Shown in pieces: positions 43,832 through 50,657 of a stretch of 64,000 nucleotides of DNA (position 1 is the stretch's first letter; each line of letters starts with the position of its first letter). Source of the DNA: Streptomyces aidingensis. GTDB lineage: Bacteria; Actinomycetota; Actinomycetes; Streptomycetales; Streptomycetaceae. The translations under genes were made by a program, and so were the position numbers. The notes under the pieces were generated by a model. The model saw only the letters and a list, made by a program, of their open reading frames with translations. It did not search any database and was not told the DNA's origin. The stretch is from the NCBI RefSeq assembly GCF_900112355.1, contig NZ_FOLM01000002.1, positions 1 to 64,000 of the forward strand, written 5' to 3'.

Positions 43832-44796
43832 AGTCCTTTTCCTTCCAGGTAGTCAGCGATTGCGGCCGTGATGGGTAGACCGGTTGCTTGTTCCACGAAC
43901 CCGAACTGGCCACTTGGGTTTACTTCCAGAAAGCGCCAGTCGCCATCGGGCGTGATGGCGAAGTCGAAGGCACCGTAGGGCAATTCTAGTCGTTGCAGCA
44001 TCCGCAGAACTCCAGCCGTCACTGACACTGGAGGATCACATACTGCATAGCTGTGGCTCTCATAGTCGCTCCTCCAGTCAATATGCCCAGCATCGGAATC
44101 CGCGTGAATCTCGGCAGCGAAGACTCTGCCTCCGACCGCCGTAAGCCTCACTTCGTATGCCTTTGGAACCCATTCTTGAAAGAGATGGGCCGTTGTGGCG
44201 ATATCAGCATGAGAGAGGTCTTCAGGACTGACGATGCTGGTGTAAACGGCCGCCGTGTGCTCGTCGATGACACCCCGGACGTGAGAGAAGGGCTTATAGA
44301 TCACAGCACCCGCCACCGCTTCCGAGAATTGCTGTGCCGCACTGGGATTGTTGGTGATGAGCGTTCGCGGCACACTCAGCCCCGATTCGGCAGCGATACG
44401 AAGCTGAAGAGGTTTGTACTCAGCGTCAGCGGCCTTGCCCGGCGGGGGCAGCCATCGGCAGGGGAGGGCGGCGAGCAGACCACCGAAGCCCAAACGCGCT
44501 TCCCGCTCAGCCACCTTTCGGGCTTCTGATGACATGCCCTCCGGAAACTTCGGACGGGTGGGTCTGCGGTAGTAGACGGAGCGAACCGCCGCCAAGTCCA
44601 GCGTCCGGCGGCTTGTACTGAGCGTGCCGTGCCAGCCGTCCCCGCTGAGGCTGGCGGACAGTGCCAGCCTCAGCGGAAACTCTGCCATGTCAGCCCGGAA
44701 GACGGGCACGGCACGCCGGTTCAGCTCCTCAATCACCAGATCCGCCGTTGGGTCAAAGCGACCCGCCAGCACGAGGACTGTTCCGGCTTCGTCCAT
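43828..44796 (-). CDS. tgmB: ATP-grasp ribosomal peptide maturase (graspetide ligase)
   Basis: A 322-residue ATP-grasp enzyme of the MvdD/TgmB kind that makes side-chain ester or amide links in a precursor peptide. VYYRRP (74-79) is the family N-terminal signature and K168 in IYKPF an ATP contact. FQEWV and KAYEVRLTAVGG follow, and the metal-binding end has D278 in GAFDFAI plus E291 and N293 in WRFLEVNPSGQ. The precursor stop and this start overlap as TAATG, so the two are made together. Confidence 0.9.
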   Translation of the reverse strand: MDEAGTVLVLAGRFDPTADLVIEELNRRAVPVFRADMAEFPLRLALSASLSGDGWHGTLSTSRRTLDLAAVRSVYYRRPTRPKFPEGMSSEARKVAEREARLGFGGLLAALPCRWLPPPGKAADAEYKPLQLRIAAESGLSVPRTLITNNPSAAQQFSEAVAGAVIYKPFSHVRGVIDEHTAAVYTSIVSPEDLSHADIATTAHLFQEWVPKAYEVRLTAVGGRVFAAEIHADSDAGHIDWRSDYESHSYAVCDPPVSVTAGVLRMLQRLELPYGAFDFAITPDGDWRFLEVNPSGQFGFVEQATGLPITAAIADYLEGKGL

Positions 44797-45134
44797 TAGT
44801 CGTCACTCGGCCCCGGGTCGTCGGGCGCGTCCATCTGCCCTGACGGCTGAGTCGGGCCGTACGTCTTCGGCGGGTTCTTCGTCATGAAGACACCCGGCGG
44901 AAGTCCCTCGTACGTGCCGGTCTGCGTCTCCTCGTCGTACTCGATGTCATCCGGCAGGATGCCGCCCGACTCCGTGACCGCCGTGAGGAACCGGAAGGCC
45001 AGCGGGGCAGGACCCGTGTTGTCGGTCAGATCGGGAAGCGCCGGAGCTGTTCCCCGGTCAAGGGCGAACCGGCTTTCCGGCCGGTCCAGAGCCATACCCG
45101 CCCCGGTCTGATCTTCGAGCGTTGCTGTGTGCAT
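44796..45134 (-). CDS. tgmA: Putative ATP-grasp target RiPP precursor
   Basis: A 112-residue precursor. PLAFRFLTAV (44-53) sits where graspetide leaders carry the ligase-recognition motif (PFxxRF-like). The C-terminal core region holds candidate ring partners: T85, T91, T95 and S98 as hydroxyl donors, D102, D105, D106, D111 and D112 as acceptors, in the contexts FMTKNPPKTYGPTQPSG and QMDAPDDPGPSDD. Which Asp becomes aspartimide cannot be read from sequence. The ribosome site is AAGGGGA. It matches the actinobacterial family usually named putative ATP-grasp target RiPP. Confidence 0.85.
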   Translation of the reverse strand: MHTATLEDQTGAGMALDRPESRFALDRGTAPALPDLTDNTGPAPLAFRFLTAVTESGGILPDDIEYDEETQTGTYEGLPPGVFMTKNPPKTYGPTQPSGQMDAPDDPGPSDD

Positions 45135-45201
45135 TTCTTCCCCTTCTCTTCGGTGATGGGAAGTGCTCTTCCTTCCCGCTCTGTCCGAGCCGGAAGCTTG
45201 A

Positions 45202-45264
45202 CCCGCCCCCTGCTGGGGGCCGTGCCGTGGGAGATGTGCGGTTTCCTCCCCGGCAGGGGGCGGG
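45202..45264. promoter_or_regulatory. Inverted repeat upstream of the RiPP precursor gene
   Basis: CCCGCCCCCTGC (45202-45213) and GCAGGGGGCGGG (45253-45264) are perfect 12-base arms separated by 39 bases, between the stop of the small-gene run and tgmA. It could be a leaky terminator or attenuator that sets the ratio of upstream genes to precursor, or an operator pair. I see no good promoter of its own for tgmA. Confidence 0.6.
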
Positions 45265-45270
45265 AGTCTG

Positions 45271-45714
45271 TCAGGCGTGCGCTTGCTGCGGTTCTACTAA
45301 TCTCCAGTCGGTCAGGAAGTCGAGGGCGATCGGCCGGCACGACAGGGAGTAATAGACGTCCGCGTCACACCGCCCCCATACGTGGTCCGGGCCGCCCGCG
45401 TTGACGCTGATATGCCGACCGGTCACCAGGGCCGCCAACTGCACCTCCTGAAACCGGAGATCGGCCGCCCACTCACGGAAGATCCGCCCCGGGTTCGGTC
45501 CGTGCGGCCCGACCTGCCGCAGGCTGCCCGGCGGGAACGGGCCACGGTCGGGAAGCGGGTCCAGAGCGCCAGCCAGGCGGCGGGCCTGGCTCCGCATCCA
45601 TCGCAAGGCCAGACGGGGCGTGCTCGCCCGGTAGCCGCCGAGTATCCATTCCCCCTCCGCCTCCGGGCTCCGCGCCACCGTCTCGCACCAGTAGCCGTCA
45701 TGGACCGTCGTCAC
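45271..45714 (-). CDS. Hypothetical protein of RiPP-linked small-gene run
   Basis: A 147-residue protein. The GTG start (VTTVHDGYWCETVARSPEAE) is chosen because it overlaps the preceding stop as GTGA; the frame is open further up but without sense. Conserved-looking parts are GEWILGGYRASTPRLALRWM and YYSLSCRPIALDFLTDWRLV. No domain recognised. It is last in a run of four coupled genes that lead toward tgmA. Confidence 0.65.
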   Translation of the reverse strand: MTTVHDGYWCETVARSPEAEGEWILGGYRASTPRLALRWMRSQARRLAGALDPLPDRGPFPPGSLRQVGPHGPNPGRIFREWAADLRFQEVQLAALVTGRHISVNAGGPDHVWGRCDADVYYSLSCRPIALDFLTDWRLVEPQQAHA

Positions 45715-45986
45715 AGCCAACCCCCGGGAACCAGCCGGTAGGGGTGGGTCTCCACCAGGCGGTAGGTGAAGTGCTCCCGGTTGCTGTCCCGGTGCTGGCG
45801 CACCCACCCCGCCGCCGACCGCCGGGCCACCTCCCGCGCGCCGGGCGCGTGCTGCCGGGGCAGCTCTACGGCCGGGCTGGACTCCCCGCACACGGCACAC
45901 TGCATCGCTACCGTGGACGGCTCCGCGTCCGGCTCCACATCCGCCTCCATGACGAACCGGCGCACCCCGTACACCTCCCGCATCAC
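45711..45986 (-). CDS. Small Cys-pair protein of RiPP-linked run
   Basis: A 91-residue protein with VAMQCAVCGESSPAVELPRQ (one CxxC pair), ending REHFTYRLVETHPYRLVPGG. This DUF6907/zinc-knuckle-like pattern is frequent in Streptomyces next to XRE/DUF397 loci. It overlaps its neighbours by ATGA and GTGA. Function unknown. Confidence 0.7.
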   Translation of the reverse strand: MMREVYGVRRFVMEADVEPDAEPSTVAMQCAVCGESSPAVELPRQHAPGAREVARRSAAGWVRQHRDSNREHFTYRLVETHPYRLVPGGWL

Positions 45987-46135
45987 TGCCCCCTCAACCG
46001 GTTGAAGTGGTCCGTGATGCGAGCGTTCAGCGCCTCGTGCCGCGCGTTCAGCTCCGCCAGGGTGGGGGTCGCGTCGTCGGCCGCTGTCTCGGTGTCGTCG
46101 TGCTCCGTGGCGGGCGCGTGGGGCTGTTCGGTCAC
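45983..46135 (-). CDS. Very small acidic protein (50 aa)
   Basis: A 50-residue protein starting at GTG (VTEQPHAPATEHDDTETAAD) and ending ELNARHEALNARITDHFNRL. The start overlaps the preceding stop as GTGA, and its own stop overlaps the next start as ATGA, which fixes it as a translated gene. It may be a helical partner or adaptor. Unknown. Confidence 0.6.
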   Translation of the reverse strand: MTEQPHAPATEHDDTETAADDATPTLAELNARHEALNARITDHFNRLRGQ

Positions 46136-46377
46136 CGTGTCACCTCCACAGCCGCACTGCCCCGGAGAGCCGCCGCCAGAGCGCGGGCCGTCTCCACGTT
46201 GCAACGGCCCAGCTCGACCAAGGGAGGACAGGCCACGAACGGCGCACTGGGACCGATGTCCACGCAGAGCGACGGAAGCTTGATGCCAAGGACCGTCAGC
46301 ACGTCTTCCAGTTCGTCACAGACCGCCTCGGCGTCCTCGATCTCGTCGTCTGCCGACTGCTGCTCGGGGGTCGTCAT
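46132..46377 (-). CDS. Small hypothetical protein, first gene of leftward run
   Basis: An 81-residue protein starting MTTPEQQSADDEIEDAEAV, then DELEDVLTVLGIKLPSLCVD and LGRCNVETARALAAALRG. It is divergent from the XRE regulator. An upstream in-frame ATG at 46452 would add 25 residues overlapping the promoter zone and is less likely. Unknown function; this type of gene clusters with XRE/DUF397 pairs in Streptomyces. Confidence 0.65.
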   Translation of the reverse strand: MTTPEQQSADDEIEDAEAVCDELEDVLTVLGIKLPSLCVDIGPSAPFVACPPLVELGRCNVETARALAAALRGSAAVEVTR

Positions 46378-46484
46378 GCCTGCCACTCCGTACGCCGTCT
46401 TGTTCGTCCCTCTTGCGGGGCGGGTACTTACGTTGTGTACTCCCACCATCACCGGGGGGCCGTGCGTTCAACAGGCAGCCAGCC

Positions 46485-46504
46485 TGGACAGTCCCAACTG
46501 TCCA
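46485..46504. promoter_or_regulatory. Perfect palindrome upstream of XRE regulator
   Basis: TGGACAGT (46485-46492) and ACTGTCCA (46497-46504) are 8-base arms with a CCCA spacer, 20 bases before the XRE start and between two divergent operons. It is a likely operator for that regulator, controlling itself and the leftward run. Confidence 0.6.
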
Positions 46505-46524
46505 AGGATCTCCAGGGACTTCGT

Positions 46525-47355
46525 ATGACGATCGAAACCGTGTCCGATGACGCGTCAGACCCCAGTGCCTCGCCGCTCAAGCATTTCGGGAACGAAGTCA
46601 AGCTGGAGCGGGAGCGATTGGGCCTGTCGCGGGCTGACCTTGGGAAGGAAGCCCACTGTGGCTACTCCCTCGTCGCCAAGATCGAAAGCGGCGACAGAGT
46701 GCCGCCCCTGAGCTTCGCCGAAGCGTGCGACCGGGTGTTCCCGCACTCCAACGGCAGGTTCGTGCGGCTCTGGCCGCTTGTCATCCGGTACGCCTACCCG
46801 CCGTGGTTCCGGCCGTACGTGGAGCTGGAGCAGAAGGCGACCTTGGTGCGGATGTTCAACCCGAAGCTTCTACCGGGGATCGTCCAGACCCGGGACTACG
46901 CCGAGGCAGTCTTGCGCACGGCCCGACCCACCAACCTTGAAGATCTCGTCACGGCCCGAATCGAGCGGCAACGCATTCTCAGCCGGGACGACAACCCCGC
47001 CCGGCTGTGGCTGGTGCTCAACGAGGCGGCGCTTCGGAACCCGGTAGGAGAGTCACAGCTCATGCGGGCTCAACTGGATCACTTGCGTGAGCTTGCGGAG
47101 ACCCCCCGTCATCGCGTCCAGATTGTTCCTGAGCGCAAGGTCAACAATCTCGTCGTGAGCCCGTTCGGCCTCCTGTCCTTCAACGAGGGTGCTGACGTGG
47201 TGCACGTAGACGGGTTCCCACGGGGCTACGTGCTGGCGGAACCTGACGACGTGGCGGAAGCCCAGGAAGCCTATGATCTGCTCGTGGCCATGGCCGCACC
47301 GCCGGACGAGACCGCAGAGCTGATCCAATCCATTGCGAAGGACTGTTACTCATGA
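46525..47355 (+). CDS. XRE-family regulator with DUF5753-type domain
   Basis: A 276-residue Streptomyces-type regulator. The helix-turn-helix is at about 17-60 (FGNEVKLERERLGLSRADLG, YSLVAKIESGDRVPPLSFAE), and the C-terminal DUF5753 domain contains LLPGIVQTRDYAEAVLRTAR and HRVQIVPERKVNNLVVSPFG. It belongs to the WhiJ-like/Scr1 group that pairs with a DUF397 partner, here overlapping by ATGA. Depending on author these pairs are called developmental regulators or toxin-antitoxin-like. It probably governs expression of the element's cargo. Confidence 0.88.
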   Translation: MTIETVSDDASDPSASPLKHFGNEVKLERERLGLSRADLGKEAHCGYSLVAKIESGDRVPPLSFAEACDRVFPHSNGRFVRLWPLVIRYAYPPWFRPYVELEQKATLVRMFNPKLLPGIVQTRDYAEAVLRTARPTNLEDLVTARIERQRILSRDDNPARLWLVLNEAALRNPVGESQLMRAQLDHLRELAETPRHRVQIVPERKVNNLVVSPFGLLSFNEGADVVHVDGFPRGYVLAEPDDVAEAQEAYDLLVAMAAPPDETAELIQSIAKDCYS

Positions 47356-47576
47356 CGCACGCCGACCTTCCCGAAACCCCGGACTGGACAAGCTCCACCT
47401 ACAGCCAGAGCAACGGCGGTGAGTGCATCGAGTGGGCGCCGAAGCACGCTGCGGCCCATGGCGTCGTTCCCGTCCGCGACAGCAAGGACCCGCGCGGCCC
47501 GCACCTCAGCGTCTCTCCAGTCGGCTGGGCCGGATTCGTCGCTGCGGTCAAGAACGGCGACCTGGGCACGGCCTGA
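47352..47576 (+). CDS. DUF397 domain protein
   Basis: A 74-residue protein whose DUF397 hallmarks are WTSSTYSQSNGGECIEWAP, VPVRDSKDPRGPHLSVSP and WAGFVAAVKNGDLG. DUF397 partners bind and oppose the adjacent XRE regulator in WhiJ-type systems. The start overlaps the XRE stop as ATGA. Confidence 0.9.
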   Translation: MTHADLPETPDWTSSTYSQSNGGECIEWAPKHAAAHGVVPVRDSKDPRGPHLSVSPVGWAGFVAAVKNGDLGTA

Positions 47577-47611
47577 GCCGTTCGTCCGGTCACTCAAGAG
47601 CGGAACGACTC

Positions 47612-47640
47612 GGGGAGCCTCCGGAGGACGGAGGCTCCCC
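47612..47640 (+). terminator. Terminator of XRE/DUF397 operon
   Basis: GGGGAGCCTCCG (47612-47623) and CGGAGGCTCCCC (47629-47640) form a 12-bp stem with loop GAGGA, followed by TTCTG, just after the DUF397 gene. Confidence 0.85.
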
Positions 47641-47668
47641 TTCTGCGTCTCGTGACGGTAGTGATCAT

Positions 47669-47686
47669 GGGGGAATCCTGGGGAGG
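47669..47686. repeat. Integrase arm-site candidate, right
   Basis: GGGGGAATCCTGGGGAG repeats the left-end motif at 35173-35189 with one base changed, about 55 bases inside attR. Confidence 0.45.
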
Positions 47687-47737
47687 CACCCCACGGAAGG
47701 AGTCTTCGCGCAGGTCAGCGGCGTGTTATCCGTCAAG

Positions 47738-47801
47738 CACCCAGATCTACGAGGGCACGAACCAGATCCAGCGGATCGTGATGGCCCGCAACCTTCCCTG
47801 A
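47738..47801 (+). pseudogene. attR: displaced 3' end of the acyl-CoA dehydrogenase gene
   Basis: This fragment reads TQIYEGTNQIQRIVMARNLP and stop, with host-type codons (ATC TAC GAG GGC, AAC, CGC). It is the original end of the gene at 33893, separated by insertion. It has no start or promoter and is not expected to be expressed. Confidence 0.9.
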
Positions 47802-47877
47802 TCCGCCCCTGACCTGAGCCGCGCCCGGCCGGCCGTTCCCGCCCCTCCCCCGGCGGGGGCGGCCGTCCGGCCGCGGC

Positions 47878-48648
47878 TCAGCCGCCGGCCGCCTCGCGGT
47901 CGCGGATCATGACGGCCACACCGTCCAGGACGAAGTCCAGGCCGTATGCGAAATCGTCCTCGGCGTCCTGCTGTCCGCTCTCGAAGACGCCCGCCCGGAT
48001 GATCCGGGCCAGGGTGGGGAAACGGCCGTCCCGGACCACCTCGGTCATCAGCCGGCCGTAGACCCGGCCCGCTTCCTCGTAGGAGACCCCGGTACGGTCG
48101 AAGGCCTGGTCCATGGAGCGTTCCAGCCTGGTCTGGCCGAGCACATAGCCGCTGAGGATCATCAGCACGCCCACCATGTCCTCCTCGGTGAGCGGGGTGC
48201 CGTTCATCCGGGACAGGCCGGCCTCCATCCAGGCCAGGTTGTTCGGCCCCATGGGCGGTCCGCTGATCGGGATGTCCATGGTCCAGGGGCGGGCCAGCAG
48301 TACCGCCCGGCTGCCGCGGGCGAAGGCGGCCAGGCCGCCCCGCCAGTCCTCGGGCCACCGCGCGGTGTCCGGCTGCCCGGCCGCCGCGTCGAACATCAGC
48401 TCAAGCAGTTCGTCCTTGCCCGGGACATACCGGTAGAGCGACATGGTGGTCAGACCGAACCGCTCGGCCACCTTGCGCATGGACAGGCCCGCGATGCCTT
48501 CGGCGTCCGCGATCTCCATGGCGGTCCGGACGATCTCATCGAGGGTGAGGCTGCCGCGGGGTCCCCGGCTGCCCGGCTGCCGGGTGCGCCACAGCAGTTC
48601 CAGCGTGTGCTCCGGTCCGCGCCGGGCGGCGGTTCGCCCCTCGGCCAT
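47878..48648 (-). CDS. TetR/AcrR family regulator
   Basis: A 256-residue repressor. The helix-turn-helix is about residues 35-75 (LTLDEIVRTAMEIADAEGIA, MRKVAERFGLTTMSLYRYVP) and the C-terminal ligand domain is of the TetR_C type found next to DrrAB-like exporters. It is divergent from the ABC transporter operon, with a long palindrome between. It probably represses the exporter and itself until it binds a drug. The start MAEGRTAARRG is chosen since the upstream frame runs through the operator. Confidence 0.9.
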   Translation of the reverse strand: MAEGRTAARRGPEHTLELLWRTRQPGSRGPRGSLTLDEIVRTAMEIADAEGIAGLSMRKVAERFGLTTMSLYRYVPGKDELLELMFDAAAGQPDTARWPEDWRGGLAAFARGSRAVLLARPWTMDIPISGPPMGPNNLAWMEAGLSRMNGTPLTEEDMVGVLMILSGYVLGQTRLERSMDQAFDRTGVSYEEAGRVYGRLMTEVVRDGRFPTLARIIRAGVFESGQQDAEDDFAYGLDFVLDGVAVMIRDREAAGG

Positions 48649-48693
48649 GTCCCTCCTCAGCCTGGTGCCACCGGTCGGTTGACCACATCCTAG

Positions 48694-48735
48694 AACTGTG
48701 TATGGTGTAGAGAGTAGTTTATGACATACACAGTT
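48694..48735. promoter_or_regulatory. Operator palindrome between tetR and ABC exporter
   Basis: AACTGTGTATG (48694-48704) and CATACACAGTT (48725-48735) are perfect 11-base arms separated by an AT-rich 20-base centre. It lies in the 115-bp divergent promoter, so one bound TetR set could block both directions. Confidence 0.8.
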
Positions 48736-48763
48736 TGGGTACCCGGGGGCCTTGGGAGGCGGC

Positions 48764-49720
48764 ATGGGAAGGGCGGAGGGGACGCTCGCGGTCACGGCCG
48801 AGGGGCTGGACAAGCGCTACCGCGGAACGGCGGCGCTGGACGGCCTGGAGCTGCGGGCGGCACGCGGAACGGTGCACGGGCTGCTGGGGCCCAACGGCGC
48901 GGGCAAGACCACGGCCGTGCGCTGCCTGGCCACCCTGCTGCGCTTCGACGCCGGGCGGGCCACCGTCTGCGGGCACGACGTGGCCCGCCGCCCGGAGCGG
49001 GTGCGCGAGCTGATCGGCCTCACCGGCCAGTACGCCGCCGTGGACGAAACCCTGAGCGGACGGCAGAACCTGGTGATGTTCGGCCGGCTGTTCAAGCTGA
49101 GGGCCGGGGCGGCCCGCCGCCGGGCGGACGAACTGCTGGACCGGTTCGGCCTGGCCGGAGCGGCCGGAAAGTCCGCCGCCCAGTACTCCGGCGGCATGCG
49201 GCGCCGGCTGGACCTGGCCGCCGCCATGATCCGCACCCCCGAGGTGCTGTTCCTGGACGAGCCCACCACCGGCCTCGACCCGCGCAGCCGCAACCAGGTC
49301 TGGGACGCGGTGCGGGCGCTGGTCGCCCAGGGCACCACGGTGCTGCTCACCACCCAGTACCTGGAGGAGGCCGACCAGCTCGCCGACCGCATCTCGGTGC
49401 TGGACGCCGGGCGGATCGTGGCCGAGGGCACCGCGGACCAGCTCAAGGCCCGGACCGGCGGGGACCGGATCGAGGTGGTGGTGCGGCACGCCGCGGATCT
49501 GCCGGCGGTGGCGGAGATCCTCGCCCGGGCCGGGGACGGCCCGCCGGTCACCGACCCGGACCGGCGGCTGGCCGGGGCGCCGGTGGCGGACCGGGTCGCC
49601 GCGCTGACCGAGGTGGTCCGGGCGCTGCACCAGGCGGGCCTGGCGGCCGAGGACATCGGCACCCGCCGCCCCACCCTGGACGAGGCGTTCCTGGCGCTCA
49701 CCGGCCGGGCGGCGGCATGA
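48764..49720 (+). CDS. ABC transporter ATP-binding protein (DrrA-type)
   Basis: A 318-residue ATPase subunit of a drug-type exporter. Walker A is in LLGPNGAGKTTAVRCLA, the ABC signature is YSGGMRRRLDLA, Walker B is VLFLDEPTTGLDPRSR, and the H-loop follows in VLLTTQYLEEADQLADRI. The C-terminal 90 residues are the DrrA-type extension. The ATG (MGRAEG) follows GGGAGG. Its stop overlaps the permease start by ATGA. Confidence 0.92.
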   Translation: MGRAEGTLAVTAEGLDKRYRGTAALDGLELRAARGTVHGLLGPNGAGKTTAVRCLATLLRFDAGRATVCGHDVARRPERVRELIGLTGQYAAVDETLSGRQNLVMFGRLFKLRAGAARRRADELLDRFGLAGAAGKSAAQYSGGMRRRLDLAAAMIRTPEVLFLDEPTTGLDPRSRNQVWDAVRALVAQGTTVLLTTQYLEEADQLADRISVLDAGRIVAEGTADQLKARTGGDRIEVVVRHAADLPAVAEILARAGDGPPVTDPDRRLAGAPVADRVAALTEVVRALHQAGLAAEDIGTRRPTLDEAFLALTGRAAA

Positions 49721-50565
49721 GCGGCGGCATGAGCGGGGCGCTCACCATGGCGGCGGAGCGCCCGGTGCGGCGGTCCCGGCTGCGGGACGCCGCCGCCGAC
49801 GGCTGGGTGCTGACCCTGCGCAATATGACGCATCTGGTCCGCTCGCCCGAGGAGATCGGCGTCTACTTCTCGCTGCCGGTCATGTTCGTGCTGGTCTTCG
49901 GCTATGTCTTCGGCAGCGGCATGCAGGTGCCCGGTGACGGCGGCTACCGGGAGTTCCTGCTTCCGGGGGTGTTCGCGATGACCATGCTCTACGGAATGGG
50001 CGCCACCGCCACCGCCGTCTCGCTGGACACCGGGCGGGGGGTGGTGGACCGCTTCCGGTCGATGCCGGTGGCCCGCTCCGCGCTGCTGACCGGCCGCAGC
50101 GCCGCCGATCTGCTGCGCGCCCTGCTGGAGCTGGCGGTGCTGGTGGGATGCGGTCTGCTGGTCGGCTGGCAGTGGCACCGGGGAATCGGCAACGCCCTGG
50201 CGGCCCTCGGCCTGGTGCTGCTGCTGCGCGCGGCCATCACCCGGACGGGGATCTGGCTCGGGCTGGTGGTGCGGAATCCGGACACCGTGGGCGTCATCGT
50301 CTTCCCGCTGGCCTTCCCGCTGACCGCGCTGTCCAACGTCTTTGTCGCCCCGGAGCTGATGCCGGGCTGGCTGGGCGCGGTGGCGGAGTGGAACCCGCTG
50401 TCGGCGACGGTGGCCGCCGTCCGGGAGCTGTTCGGCAACCCCGGGCACGCGGGCACCTCCTGGGCCGCGGAGCACGCGCTGCCGCTCGCGGTGGCCTGGC
50501 CGCTGCTGCTGATCGCCGTCTTCGCACCGCTGGCGCTGCACCGCTACCGCTCGCTCAGCCGCTGA
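49717..50565 (+). CDS. ABC transporter permease (DrrB-type, ABC-2)
   Basis: A 282-residue membrane protein with about six helices (VYFSLPVMFVLVFGYVFGSG, LLELAVLVGCGLLVGW, ALAALGLVLLLRA) and the ABC-2 motif region RFRSMPVARSALLTGRSAAD. The late signature NPLSATVAAVRELFGNP is typical of daunorubicin-type permeases. The start is ambiguous because MSGG is repeated; the first ATG overlaps the ATPase stop. Substrate unknown; probable hydrophobic drug or metabolite. Confidence 0.9.
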   Translation: MSGGMSGALTMAAERPVRRSRLRDAAADGWVLTLRNMTHLVRSPEEIGVYFSLPVMFVLVFGYVFGSGMQVPGDGGYREFLLPGVFAMTMLYGMGATATAVSLDTGRGVVDRFRSMPVARSALLTGRSAADLLRALLELAVLVGCGLLVGWQWHRGIGNALAALGLVLLLRAAITRTGIWLGLVVRNPDTVGVIVFPLAFPLTALSNVFVAPELMPGWLGAVAEWNPLSATVAAVRELFGNPGHAGTSWAAEHALPLAVAWPLLLIAVFAPLALHRYRSLSR

Positions 50566-50595
50566 GGCCGGCGGCGGCGCGGTGCGGAGGAAACG

Positions 50596-50638
50596 GCGGG
50601 CGGCCCGCCCCGCGCGATGCGCGGGACGGGCCGCCCGC
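50596..50638. terminator. Bidirectional terminator
   Basis: GCGGGCGGCCCG (50596-50607) and CGGGCCGCCCGC (50627-50638) pair, and the interior CGCGC/GCGCG extends the stem, between the convergent ABC permease and M23 peptidase genes. Confidence 0.8.
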
Positions 50639-50657
50639 GGCCGTTCCCCTGCCGGGG

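Larger units (their letters stand above)
35008..47746. mobile_element. 12.7-kb integrative element (satellite-like) carrying a graspetide cluster
   Basis: Bounded by 64-bp imperfect direct repeats (53 of 64 identical) offset by 12,730 bp, both encoding the end of an acyl-CoA dehydrogenase. The integrase gene is next to the left boundary and reads toward it. Contents: integrase, two DNA-binding proteins, a zinc-finger-like protein, a terminase-small-subunit-like protein, a DUF3987/YfjI-like ATPase, then a RiPP cluster and an XRE/DUF397 pair. I find no FtsK/TraB-type translocase, no rolling-circle Rep and no virion gene. That argues against a classical actinomycete conjugative element and for a phage satellite or a mobilisable or defective element. 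Confidence 0.9.

Noticed and set aside
35072..47737. Classical actinomycete conjugative element (AICE)
   Set aside because: No FtsK/TraB-type translocase, spread proteins or rolling-circle/Prim-Pol replication gene could be recognised.
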